A stretch of DNA of 14,726 bases. It comes from Geodermatophilaceae bacterium (GTDB lineage: Bacteria; Actinomycetota; Actinomycetes; Mycobacteriales; Geodermatophilaceae). A model generated the notes under the pieces. That model was given only the letters and a program-made list of their open reading frames with translations. It ran no database searches and was not told the origin of the DNA. The stretch lies in NCBI GenBank assembly GCA_013814015.1, contig JACCQS010000325.1, positions 1 to 14,726 of the forward strand. Direction: 5' to 3'. Below are positions 1 through 7,297 of this stretch, piece after piece. The stretch's first letter is position 1. The number at the start of each line of letters is the position of its first letter. The position numbers were made by a program, and so were the translations under genes.

Positions 1-314
1 GGGTCGAGATTGATCGCGTACAGCTCGCCGAGTCCCGATCCGCTCGCCTCGGAGTCGCGCACCGGCCCGACGATGGCGAATCCCACGGGATCGTCCCCGG
101 GTTCGGTACAGACCACCAGCCTCGACGACCCTGGGCGGGCTGTGCCCAAGGCCCGCGCCCACATGTTGCCGCGCTCGACTGGATCGAGGCCGTCGAGAAA
201 GTCATCGGGCATGATCCCGCGATAGGCCGCCTGCCAGGCCCGGACGTGCAGCCTGCCCAGGGCGGCTGCATCCGCGGGCTCGGCTTCGCGTACGCGTTGG
301 GCGGTCTCGGTCAT
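1..314 (-). CDS. GNAT-family N-acetyltransferase, N-terminal part (runs off left edge)
   Basis: The minus strand reads MTETAQRVREAEPADAAAL and stays open to the window edge (about 104 codons). The pattern of charged N-terminus, E-P-A-D-A-A-A-L-G-R-L-H, then A-W-Q-A-A-Y-R-G-I-M-P is the usual opening of GNAT acetyltransferases (strand 1 and helix 1), followed by a V-G-F-A-I-V-G strand and an E-L-Y-A-I strand as expected for strands 3 and 4. The acetyl-CoA loop (Q/R-x-x-G-x-G/A) would lie beyond the window, so activity and substrate cannot be judged. Its ATG (314-312) overlaps the TGA of the upstream hydrolase gene as ATGA, so the two are probably one transcript with coupled translation. Family is fairly sure; substrate unknown. 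Confidence 0.8.
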   Translation of the reverse strand, partial: MTETAQRVREAEPADAAALGRLHVRAWQAAYRGIMPDDFLDGLDPVERGNMWARALGTARPGSSRLVVCTEPGDDPVGFAIVGPVRDSEASGSGLGELYAINLD

Positions 315-1135
315 GCACTTGCCATCCGATCGAGGATGGCTGCGGTGAGCTGATCGGGCGCGTGCTCGGGGATCCAGTGCGAGACCCCATCGAGAATGAC
401 GAAACGGTATGTGGCATCGACGAATTCGCCACACTTCTGCGCAGCCTCCTGACCCACTGCGAGATCCGCGGTACTCCACACATACGTCGTCGGCACCGCG
501 ACCGGCGGCAGGTCGGCGACCTCCTGGCGTCTCATCGCGCGGTACCAGTTCAGCGTCGCGGTCAGAGCGCCGGGCTCGGACTGCACCGCCACGTAATGCT
601 CGATCGCATCGGCGGGCAGGCCGGTCAGCATCCTGCGCAGCCTTCGGGCGCCGTCCTCGAGCAGCACCTGCTCGGCCTTGCCCTCCTGCCAGAACAGCAC
701 AATGTAGGAGGAACGCTCCTGTTGGTCGCTGTCGTTGCGAAAAGCCCAGGCAAAGGCCAGCGGATGCGGTACGGAGACTGCGGTCAGCGAGCGGACCCGA
801 TCCGGATGCCAGGTCGCGAGGCACCAGGCCGCGTTCGCGCCCCAGTCGTGCCCCACGATGTCCACAGTGGAGATGTCCAGGGCATCGAGGATGCCGATGG
901 CGTCCGCGACGATGGGGCGCATGCCGTACGCAGCAACCCCGTCGGGCCGAGCACCTGGAGAATATCCACGCTGATCGGGCACGATCACCCGATGCCCGGC
1001 CCGCACCAGATTCTCGCGTACGGCATCCCAGCTGCGCCCGGTTTCCGGGAACCCGTGTAGCAACAGCACGGGTCGACCGTCCTCTGGCCCGTCCACGGTG
1101 ACGTCGAAGACCAGTTCGGCTACCGATATCTGCAT
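311..1135 (-). CDS. alpha/beta hydrolase, epoxide hydrolase-like
   Basis: A complete 274-residue single-domain alpha/beta hydrolase. It shows the oxyanion-hole motif HGFP (27-30), the nucleophile elbow GHDWG (95-99) with Asp97 as nucleophile rather than Ser, an NWYRA motif in the cap (Tyr198) typical of the epoxide-activating tyrosine, a VWSTAD strand end whose Asp224 could be the relay acid, and the catalytic His253 in VSHW. An Asp nucleophile excludes ordinary Ser esterases and points to epoxide hydrolases or the related haloalkane/fluoroacetate dehalogenases; the NWYR cap motif favours epoxide hydrolase. Predicted cytosolic, no signal peptide. Start ATG at 1135 follows a weak GGGGAC element. 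It is the first gene of a two-gene unit with the GNAT gene. The physiological substrate cannot be read from the sequence. Confidence 0.78.
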   Translation of the reverse strand: MQISVAELVFDVTVDGPEDGRPVLLLHGFPETGRSWDAVRENLVRAGHRVIVPDQRGYSPGARPDGVAAYGMRPIVADAIGILDALDISTVDIVGHDWGANAAWCLATWHPDRVRSLTAVSVPHPLAFAWAFRNDSDQQERSSYIVLFWQEGKAEQVLLEDGARRLRRMLTGLPADAIEHYVAVQSEPGALTATLNWYRAMRRQEVADLPPVAVPTTYVWSTADLAVGQEAAQKCGEFVDATYRFVILDGVSHWIPEHAPDQLTAAILDRMASA

Positions 1136-1217
1136 GTCCCCGAGACTGCCAGACGCGGCTCTACGGCGACCCCGCCCACTGGGCGACCGCCTCAGGATCC
1201 GGCGGCGCCGCGAAACA

Positions 1218-1235
1218 CGGGCTCACGCGAGCCCG
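1218..1235. promoter_or_regulatory. perfect 7-bp inverted repeat in the hydrolase/kinase divergent region
   Basis: CGGGCTC (1218-1224), a 4-nt loop, then GAGCCCG (1229-1235) form a perfect palindrome in the gap between the divergent hydrolase and kinase genes. No T-run follows on either strand, so it is not a standard intrinsic terminator. A TAGCCT element (1238-1243, TANNNT type) lies just downstream on the plus strand and could be the kinase -10, but I see no good -35. It may be an operator or chance in GC-rich DNA. Confidence 0.25.
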
Positions 1236-1285
1236 ACTAGCCTGGGCGGGTCCCTGGCCGGTGACCGCGCGAATGGAGTGTGGTC

Positions 1286-3148
1286 GTGGATCGGAGTCCT
1301 GTGCAGCAGTTCGGTCCGTACCGGATCGAGGGCGTGCTCGGCCGTGGCGGCATGGGCGCGGTCTATCGGGCCTATGACGAGACCCATGACCGGGTAGTTG
1401 CCCTCAAGCTGCTCACCGAAAGCCTGGCCGACGATGCCGGTTATCGGGAGCGGTTCCGGCGCGAGTCCCAACTGGCTGCTCGGCTGCGCGATCCGCATGT
1501 CATCCCGATCCACTCCTACGGCGAGATCGACGGTCGGCTGTTCCTCGACATGCGCCTGGTCGAGGGGGAGGACCTCGGTGAGGCACTCGACCGCGATGGT
1601 CCGATGTCATCCGAGCGGGCTGTCAGCATCATCGGTCAGATCGCCCGGGCGCTGGACGCGGCGCACGACGACGGGCTGATCCACCGCGACGTCAAGCCCT
1701 CCAACGTGCTGATCAGCGATCCGGGCAGCGACGAGGACTTCATCTATCTCGTCGACTTCGGTATCGCTCGAACGGTCGGCTCCGGCGCAGCGGCTGCGCT
1801 CACTCACACCGGCGCAGCCCTGGGCAGCTTCGACTACATGGCTCCCGAGCGTTTCCTGGACACCGCGGTCGATCGGCGGACCGACGTGTATTCGTTGGCC
1901 TGCCTGCTCTATGAGTGCCTGATCGGGAGCCGACCGTTCAACGGCGACGGTCTGCCGACCCTGATGTATGCCCACCTCAACCTGCCGCCGCCGCGGCCAT
2001 CGGCGAAGCGCTCGGGAATTCCGTACGCCTTGGACGAGGTGATCGCAACCGGGATGGCGAAGAGCCCCGATCAACGCTTCGCGCGAGCCGGCGTCCTCGG
2101 GGCGGCTGCACGTGCTGCTCTCGCCGGTCCCCGTTCGCATTCCTTCCCAGCAGGCGGACCCGGCTCGGCCGCGGGATGGGCAGCGCCGATATCACCACGC
2201 AGTGCCTCCCAGTCCTCACCCAACTCGCTCGCACCACCCGGACCCTCCGGATACTTCGCCCCCCGTCCCGGCTCGGCCCCCGGTGGTCCACCTTCCTACC
2301 CGGGACTTTCCGGCATGCCCGGCTCGGTGCGTCCGTCACATCCTGGGCCTCCGGGCGTCCCGGAGCGGGGAAGTCCCTCGCATCCGGGTCCTCCTGGCTT
2401 GCCACATCGCACCGGACCAGACCCGAGATCGGCGCCCGGAGTTCCGCCAGAGCCGCCGTCCCGGCGCAACCTTTGGCTGGTTGCTGCCGCCGTCGCGGCG
2501 CTGGTCATGGTCATGGCCCTCACTTTGGTCGTGGTGCTCAACACCAGCGGCGATCGGTCTTCGTCGGCTGACCCGACCACGACGACCCTGGGCAGCCCGG
2601 CCACGACCGAGGAACTACCGGCTGGCGGCATCCTGGACGGTGCCGGCGGCTCCGGATCCCAAGATCAGGCCGGACCTGCGGCGGCCGCTGACGAGGCGGC
2701 GCTGCGTAACCTCATCCCGCTTGATTTCAGTGCCAGCAGCTGCACTGCCACTGGACGGCCTGCCGACGACGGTTCACTGGCCGCCTTGAGCTGTGGAGCA
2801 AGCATCACCACACCCGGCGCCAACGCGAGCGACTTCTTCCTCTACGAGTCCGAAGACGACTTGGCTGCGGCCTTCGAGGCGTACGTACAGGATCGCTCCC
2901 TTTCCGAATTCCCGTCCAGTGACGCAGCGCAGTGTGCCGAGGAAGAGGGCTTCGGCGAATACGCCCAGGGCGGGCCAGCACTTGGTGCACTTGCCTGTTT
3001 CATCGACTCGGAGGACACCGCCCACCTGGTCTGGACCAACACCGACCTGAAGGTTTTCGCGATCACCTCGGCGGCCACCGGGGACGCGGCCGGGTTGCGC
3101 GCGCTCTATGACTGGTGGGTGGCGCGCGGGCAGATCATCCGCCGCTGA
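1286..3148 (+). CDS. transmembrane serine/threonine protein kinase (PknB/Hanks type) with extracellular Cys-containing domain
   Basis: Start chosen at GTG 1286 because GGAG (1275-1278) is 7 nt upstream; an in-frame GTG at 1280 is too close to it. The product is about 620 aa. The kinase domain (about 10-280) is complete: Gly-rich loop GRGGMGAVYRA (19-29), VALK with Lys41, HRDVKPSN (133-140) with the catalytic Asp135, DFG (157-159), activation-loop T173/T175 in LTHTG, and APE (186-188). A long Pro/Ser/Gly linker (about 285-393) contains repeated HPGPPG[V/L]P units. One membrane helix lies at about 395-419. The outer part (420-620) has a Thr/Gly-rich stalk, then a compact domain with four Cys (486, 503, 550, 571) that could form two disulfides. 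By analogy with mycobacterial Pkn receptors it should phosphorylate cytosolic Thr targets in response to an external cue. Its 3' end overlaps the opposing pseudokinase gene by 14 bp. Confidence 0.93.
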   Translation: MDRSPVQQFGPYRIEGVLGRGGMGAVYRAYDETHDRVVALKLLTESLADDAGYRERFRRESQLAARLRDPHVIPIHSYGEIDGRLFLDMRLVEGEDLGEALDRDGPMSSERAVSIIGQIARALDAAHDDGLIHRDVKPSNVLISDPGSDEDFIYLVDFGIARTVGSGAAAALTHTGAALGSFDYMAPERFLDTAVDRRTDVYSLACLLYECLIGSRPFNGDGLPTLMYAHLNLPPPRPSAKRSGIPYALDEVIATGMAKSPDQRFARAGVLGAAARAALAGPRSHSFPAGGPGSAAGWAAPISPRSASQSSPNSLAPPGPSGYFAPRPGSAPGGPPSYPGLSGMPGSVRPSHPGPPGVPERGSPSHPGPPGLPHRTGPDPRSAPGVPPEPPSRRNLWLVAAAVAALVMVMALTLVVVLNTSGDRSSSADPTTTTLGSPATTEELPAGGILDGAGGSGSQDQAGPAAAADEAALRNLIPLDFSASSCTATGRPADDGSLAALSCGASITTPGANASDFFLYESEDDLAAAFEAYVQDRSLSEFPSSDAAQCAEEEGFGEYAQGGPALGALACFIDSEDTAHLVWTNTDLKVFAITSAATGDAAGLRALYDWWVARGQIIRR

Positions 3149-4010
3149 TCCCTTCCCTTGCCCGAGCCAGCTCGGTCAGGCGATGGGCGAGCTCAGCCGC
3201 CGTGAAGATCCGTTGATCGGCCGGGTCCAGGCAGGCTTGCAAGATTGCCGCGATGTCCGGGGGTAAATGTGGCGCCACCGTGGGCTTGGTCGACATCATC
3301 TTGCGGATCGCCGCTAGAGGTTCGTCGTCGGACAGCTCGCCGTAGATCCCCACACCCGCTACCGCCCGGTGCAGGGTCGCAGCCAGTGCCCAGACCTCGC
3401 TCGACCGCGATGGCGAGGCCCCGCGGAGCACCGATGGATCCACGTATTCCACTGCACCAGGGGTGGCCGCGCCGGTCAGGGTGAGTCCGGGGCGCAGGTA
3501 CCGACCAAGCCCGATATCGGACAGCAGCGCGCACCGAGTGCCGATCAGAACGTTCTGCGGCTTGATGGCGGCATGAGCGATTCCGGCCTCGTGCAGTGCG
3601 TGCGCGGCGCTGGCCGCATGCGAAACCGCGAGCAATACCTCGGTCTGACTCAACCGCCGCCCAGGCGCGGCCAATGAACCGAGCACGATGTGATCCATCG
3701 AGTAGAAGAAAGAGCCCCCAGCCAGGCCAGCCTCGAAAACCCTTGGCAAATAAGGCGAGCGGAGGGCCGAGACGGCACGCAGCTCCTCGACCGCACGATC
3801 GTAGGCAGAATCCAGGCAGGGACCGTTGAACTGCTTGACTGCTACGAACTGCTCGGCCCGCTCCAGCCGATTCGGAGGGCGGGCGAGGTAGACGCGGCCG
3901 CTGTCGCCGTGGCCCAGAACTTGCTGCACCTCGTAGTCGGCGACGCTCGCCGGAACCCCTTGCCCCGTCGGCGGGCTGCGACCGATCAGCTGGCCCTCGG
4001 TCTCGGTCAT
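3135..4010 (-). CDS. soluble serine/threonine pseudokinase
   Basis: A 291-aa protein with the layout of a Hanks kinase but lost catalysis. The N lobe has a degenerate Gly loop GHGDSGRVYLA (33-43) and VAVK with Lys59. The catalytic-loop HRD is replaced by HAA in HAAIKPQN (146-153), so the catalytic base Asp and the HRD Arg are missing while Lys150 and Asn153 remain. DFG is DIG (165-167, Asp kept). The APE motif is absent (VDP at 190-192). An activation-loop-like LTLTG with Thr177/Thr179 remains, matching LTHTG in the neighbouring active kinase. There is no membrane segment. It is the last gene of the minus-strand unit; its ATG overlaps the FHA gene's stop as ATGA. Likely role: phosphorylated scaffold or allosteric partner. 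Residual ATP binding is possible because the Lys and DFG Asp are kept; phosphotransfer is unlikely. Confidence 0.85.
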   Translation of the reverse strand: MTETEGQLIGRSPPTGQGVPASVADYEVQQVLGHGDSGRVYLARPPNRLERAEQFVAVKQFNGPCLDSAYDRAVEELRAVSALRSPYLPRVFEAGLAGGSFFYSMDHIVLGSLAAPGRRLSQTEVLLAVSHAASAAHALHEAGIAHAAIKPQNVLIGTRCALLSDIGLGRYLRPGLTLTGAATPGAVEYVDPSVLRGASPSRSSEVWALAATLHRAVAGVGIYGELSDDEPLAAIRKMMSTKPTVAPHLPPDIAAILQACLDPADQRIFTAAELAHRLTELARAREGISGG

Positions 4011-5233
4011 GGCGCACCGTGCAAGGACTCGAACACGAAACTTCGCTCGCCGATGCGTACCTGCATGCTGGGCAGCATCCGGACCGGCTGACCCGGTACC
4101 AGGGCTGACCAGACGGTGGCCCCGCGCTCGGCGACCAGAGTGCCGTTCGCCGATCCGCAGTCGACCAGCAGGACGTCCCAGTCCTCGAGCCGGATCTCCG
4201 CGTGTCGACGCGAGATCACCCCGCTGGTGTCGAACAGGACCAGCGGTCGGAGCCGGCCGGTGCGTACCCGTTCGTCGATGTCTGGCTCGCGGCCGAGGAG
4301 GTAGTTGTCGTCGAGGGAGAAACTGGCCCCGTTGTCGAAGACCAGCAGACCCAGCGGTGGACGCGGTCCTTCGACGAAGACGCCGGTGCTCTCGGCCATT
4401 CGGATCCCACAGATCGCGCAGAACAACGCCCTCGGGTCATTGAGGTGGGCGTCCCTGCAACGGTAGCCACGTACCCGGGTCCCGGAGCCAGACTCCGCGC
4501 AGTCCTGGCCGGTAACGGGCAACGGCAGCGCTGGGCGTGGCCCGCCCAGCGGATCGACCCCCAGGATCTGGTCGCAGCGGCTCGGCGGGGTTGGGCTTGC
4601 CAGCAACATGTCGACCGTCTCCCGCGGAGCGGAGGGCTGCAGGCCGGCTCCCAGCTCAGGGGTCGCGGTCGGGGATGGCGGAGAAGCCAGGATGGCACCG
4701 TTGCCCGGGACCACCCCTTCGCGTAGATCGAAAGGTCTGGCCGGACGCGGCTCCGGCGTCCCCTGGCCAGACTCCGCGGCGGGACGGGCCAGATCCAGCA
4801 GCAGCGGAGCGGGGGGCCAGTCGATCTCCCGGACCTGGACGCGTCCGCTCACGCAGGCCAGCCGCCAGCCGCGCTCGGATACCGCTATCGCCCCGGCACC
4901 GGCCAGCACGACGGCCAAGCCGTCGTCGGTGGCGGCCACCAGCGCCAGATCAGCCGGAGCGGCGCCGTGCTCGATCAGCGTGCGCAGTGCTCGACCCAAC
5001 CGATACCCCGGTGCCCGGATGCCGCCCTGGGCGCTGGTCGCCAACAAGTCCAGCACCACGCGCAGAGCTCGGTCCCCCTCCTCCGTCTCGGCCGGCCTGG
5101 TCACGAGCAGGACACCTGGCATCCGGGCCACGACGTCCGAGCCCGGCCGCACGGTGACCGTCATCTGGTCAAAGGCGGGCACGATCGCAGCCGCCACCCG
5201 TGGTCTGGTGCCTGGTGCCGTGCCCTCGCTCAC
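4007..5233 (-). CDS. FHA-domain protein with central zinc-ribbon-like motif
   Basis: About 408 aa from GTG 5233; an ATG at 5329 in the same frame would overlap the upstream gene by 83 bp and give a Cys/Gly-rich unlikely N-terminus. The C-terminal FHA domain (about 293-405) has the family signatures: GRE (314-316, Arg315), SRRH (341-344) and NGT (363-365), the phosphothreonine-binding set. Before it is a ribbon-like motif, C259-x3-H263 with C272-x2-C275, of the CxxxH...CxxCG type often joined to FHA domains. Residues about 25-145 form an uncharacterised alpha/beta-looking domain beginning MTVTVRPGSDVVARMPGVL; 150-250 is a Pro-rich, probably disordered linker. It is translationally coupled to the pseudokinase (ATGA) and lies 13 nt after the membrane-protein stop. 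Inference: it reads phosphothreonine made by the adjacent receptor kinase, possibly on the pseudokinase. Start codon moderately certain. Confidence 0.85.
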   Translation of the reverse strand: MSEGTAPGTRPRVAAAIVPAFDQMTVTVRPGSDVVARMPGVLLVTRPAETEEGDRALRVVLDLLATSAQGGIRAPGYRLGRALRTLIEHGAAPADLALVAATDDGLAVVLAGAGAIAVSERGWRLACVSGRVQVREIDWPPAPLLLDLARPAAESGQGTPEPRPARPFDLREGVVPGNGAILASPPSPTATPELGAGLQPSAPRETVDMLLASPTPPSRCDQILGVDPLGGPRPALPLPVTGQDCAESGSGTRVRGYRCRDAHLNDPRALFCAICGIRMAESTGVFVEGPRPPLGLLVFDNGASFSLDDNYLLGREPDIDERVRTGRLRPLVLFDTSGVISRRHAEIRLEDWDVLLVDCGSANGTLVAERGATVWSALVPGQPVRMLPSMQVRIGERSFVFESLHGAP

Positions 5234-5258
5234 CCGGACAGCTCGCTCACCCGAACAG
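5225..5258. repeat. 17-bp tandem duplication at a gene junction
   Basis: Two adjacent 17-bp units, CTCGCTCACCCGGACAG (5225-5241) and CTCGCTCACCCGAACAG (5242-5258), match at 16 of 17 positions. Each carries a minus-strand GTGA. The copy at 5250-5247 holds the stop of the membrane-protein gene; the copy at 5233-5230 holds the likely start of the FHA gene. The length is not a multiple of three, so the copies are in different frames relative to both genes. Confidence 0.85.
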
Positions 5259-5684
5259 CCTCCCCCCACGCCAGCGTCGCCGGACCAGCAGGACCCGGAT
5301 CGGCCCGGACAGTACGACCCAGACCACAAACCAGACGGAGCCGAACAGCAACCAGTATCCGCGGGCGGTCACCGGTAGGTCCCAGAGCCAGGTGCCGGTG
5401 CCGAGCAGCAGCCAGATCAACGTGCCCTCTGGTACCCCGGCCAGCAGCGACAACGCGGTCGGCCAGTCCTTGTCCCACCGGTACTGCTGAAGCAGGTGAT
5501 AGAGCAACTCCCACAACAGGCCCAAGACGATGATCAGGGCCAGGACCGTGAACGACAGCTCGTAGGACCTGCCAAGAGGCAGCCGGGTCGGCAGGATCGG
5601 CGTGACCAGGGCTGTCCAGATCCCGCCGATCACCGCGAACAGCAGGACCCGGGTCTGCATCCGGCCGGCCAGCGAAGAGGTCAC
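5247..5684 (-). CDS. hypothetical four-helix integral membrane protein
   Basis: A 145-aa protein with no family I recognise. Four hydrophobic segments are visible: about 11-29 (VLLFAVIGGIWTALVTPIL), 45-65, 78-97 and 109-133, with a basic C-terminal tail RVLLVRRRWRGGR that probably faces the cytoplasm. A W-E-L-L-Y-H-L-L-Q-Q-Y-R-W-D-K-D-W stretch lies between helices 2 and 3. The start is GTG 5684, supported by GAGGT (5693-5689) 4 nt upstream; this Shine-Dalgarno overlaps the stop of the preceding oxidoreductase gene. Only 7 bp separate the two genes, so it is operonic with the oxidoreductase and the FHA/pseudokinase pair. It could anchor the unit at the membrane, but no residue shows that. Confidence 0.75.
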   Translation of the reverse strand: MTSSLAGRMQTRVLLFAVIGGIWTALVTPILPTRLPLGRSYELSFTVLALIIVLGLLWELLYHLLQQYRWDKDWPTALSLLAGVPEGTLIWLLLGTGTWLWDLPVTARGYWLLFGSVWFVVWVVLSGPIRVLLVRRRWRGGRLFG

Positions 5685-5691
5685 CTAGACC

Positions 5692-7236
5692 TCAGATGAC
5701 CGTGTTGGTGGCCCAGCGAAACCACTCCCGCGCCGACCGTACGAGGTTCAACCGTCGGCAGAAGCCCTCGGCGGCAAGATCGTCGGCGATCTCCTGCGCG
5801 GCGATCTGCAAGCCGAGGAAGGTGTCCACTCCGGGAAGGTAGCCGCCGTGGGTCGCCGCACCTGAGGCATAGAGCCGCCCTCTGCCGCTACGGGTTCCTC
5901 GTACCTCGAAGGATGGTTCGACATCCAGGCGGCCCAACGGGTTACGCCGTGCACCCGTGTGTTGCAGGAGGTCGGCCAGGATCCGCTGCTCGCCGATGTC
6001 GGACTCCAGACCGGTGCAGTCGATGACAAAGGACGCCTCGGCCATCAGCACGCTGTCCCGGCTCTGGATCCGGGCTGTGATCAGATCGTCAGCACCTGCG
6101 TCGAGTGCTTCCACCTCGCCGACGACGGTGGAGTACCAGCCTTGCGCCCGTGCTGTGCCCAGCAGGGTCTGCCAGTGCTGCCGGTAGGGCGTCGAGGTCC
6201 CCCCGAGCGAGTCGTAGAAGAGGGTACGCTCGGCGCCTTCGGTGTTGCGCGCCTGATCACGTAACTGACCGCCCCACACCGACTTCGGATCGTCGAAGGC
6301 TTGGTAGGCGAAGCCATCTCCACCGCGCCGCCGCAGAAATCTGGGGCCTTGCGATCCGGAGACGTAGGTCCCGAAGATGTGCACCACGCGGGTCTGCAGC
6401 CCATGGGTGTTGCGTTCGTCGATCAGCCGCTGCAGCACCCGCGAGGCAACGATTCCCGAACCTCGGACCATCACCGTTCCCGGCCGTCGGCGCAGTTGGT
6501 CGTAGACGTGTTCGTGCGGTTCGTAGGCGTTGACCACCCGACTGGAGTTCCGGGTCGATTCGCGATAGGCCTGCAGCTCGGGAAGGAACTTCAGACCGGC
6601 ATATCCCACGGCCAGATGAACGTAGGCCGACCTGAACGCGATCCGTTTGGCCGCCGGCGCCCATTCCGGGGTGGTCAGGATCGTGAAGTAGCCACCGGCC
6701 TCGCGGCGGCGGACCATCCGGACCTGTCCGGTGGCCACCATCTCGGGGTAACGGATGCGGCGGGATTCTCGGGCCATCGCGTCGAGCACCTGACCCACCC
6801 GCGGTGTGTAGTGCTCGCCGAGCAGCGGTTCGGTCAGCACCTGCCATAGCGGAGCCAGGAGTCCACGCACGGACTCGGCCCCGACAGCCTCGCGTATCGC
6901 GTAGGAAGGGAAGCCCCAGATGTTGTCCGGACAGGCCGAGGAGTCCGAGCGCAGGCGTGCTCCGATCGGCACCTGGGACACCCGGGTGAGGTAGGCGAAA
7001 CTCTCCCACGGAGTGCTGAGCGGTGTCAGCACCCGCAGCGACTCGGTTCCGACCCCGCAGATCCGCAGGTGGTCGACGAGTGCGAAGGAGCCGATCCCGC
7101 CGCCGACGGAGATCATCGGTGCGTCGGCGATCGGGATCCCGGCATCGAAGAGGTGTTGTTCTGACCAGATGTCGGTGTCCACGAGCGCCTGGGTCAGGTC
7201 CCCGGTAGGCACAACGGAGGGCCCAGCGTCGGTCAT
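5692..7236 (-). CDS. FAD/NAD(P)-binding oxidoreductase-like protein, uncharacterised
   Basis: About 514 aa from ATG 7236 (MTDAGPSVVP); an upstream in-frame start at 7287 gives an unlikely Ser/Thr-rich N-terminus and would precede the best -10 candidate. Two Rossmann-type glycine motifs are visible: VGGGIGSFALVDHL (44-57) near the N-terminus and RGSGIVASRVLQRLI in the middle. Also present is VIDCTG in the C-terminal half, like the ATG/DxTG motif of flavin-dependent reductases and monooxygenases, then a SGAATHGGYLPGVDTFLGLQ region like the C-terminal FAD-contacting segment of such enzymes. This suggests a two-dinucleotide-domain flavoprotein of the monooxygenase/reductase type, but I cannot assign a reaction. 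It is the first gene of the minus-strand unit with a membrane protein, an FHA protein and a pseudokinase, which hints at phospho-control. No signal peptide. Confidence 0.72.
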   Translation of the reverse strand: MTDAGPSVVPTGDLTQALVDTDIWSEQHLFDAGIPIADAPMISVGGGIGSFALVDHLRICGVGTESLRVLTPLSTPWESFAYLTRVSQVPIGARLRSDSSACPDNIWGFPSYAIREAVGAESVRGLLAPLWQVLTEPLLGEHYTPRVGQVLDAMARESRRIRYPEMVATGQVRMVRRREAGGYFTILTTPEWAPAAKRIAFRSAYVHLAVGYAGLKFLPELQAYRESTRNSSRVVNAYEPHEHVYDQLRRRPGTVMVRGSGIVASRVLQRLIDERNTHGLQTRVVHIFGTYVSGSQGPRFLRRRGGDGFAYQAFDDPKSVWGGQLRDQARNTEGAERTLFYDSLGGTSTPYRQHWQTLLGTARAQGWYSTVVGEVEALDAGADDLITARIQSRDSVLMAEASFVIDCTGLESDIGEQRILADLLQHTGARRNPLGRLDVEPSFEVRGTRSGRGRLYASGAATHGGYLPGVDTFLGLQIAAQEIADDLAAEGFCRRLNLVRSAREWFRWATNTVI

Positions 7237-7246
7237 GGTGCTGGTA

Positions 7247-7252
7247 ACGATA
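7247..7252 (-). promoter_or_regulatory. candidate -10 (TATCGT) for the oxidoreductase unit
   Basis: On the minus strand TATCGT (TANNNT type) ends 10 nt before the ATG at 7236, so a transcript would start only a few bases before the codon. There is no Shine-Dalgarno upstream of that ATG, which fits a near-leaderless mRNA. No convincing -35 is seen. Confidence 0.35.
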
Positions 7253-7297
7253 GTGCTCGACCACGATCCAGCCGGGGACCGCAGCACTCACTCGCCG

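Noticed and set aside
362..1060. Long open frame on the plus strand opposite the epoxide hydrolase (232 codons)
   Set aside because: It lies wholly antisense to a gene with a full catalytic set, has no domain signature, and is the usual byproduct of high-GC codon bias.
2270..2430. Possible tandem DNA repeat in the kinase linker
   Set aside because: The repeated HPGPPG units are recognisable in protein but the DNA copies differ at many third positions; this is a Pro-rich linker, not a DNA repeat element.
3135..4010. Active Ser/Thr kinase call for the second kinase-like gene
   Set aside because: The catalytic-loop Asp and Arg (HRD) are both replaced by Ala and the APE motif is lost, so it is called a pseudokinase.
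3193..4017. 274-codon frame on the same strand as the pseudokinase
   Set aside because: Frame-shifted shadow of the pseudokinase; composition is Arg/Gly/Ala-rich and kinase motifs appear only in the other frame.
5234..5329. FHA gene start at ATG 5329
   Set aside because: It would overlap the membrane-protein gene by 83 bp and add a Cys/Gly/Trp-rich segment lacking any pattern; GTG 5233 just after the upstream stop is simpler.
6257..7291. 344-codon open frame on the minus strand overlapping the oxidoreductase gene
   Set aside because: Arg/Pro/Gly-rich product with no motif; the other frame has two Rossmann glycine motifs and a continuous fold-like sequence.
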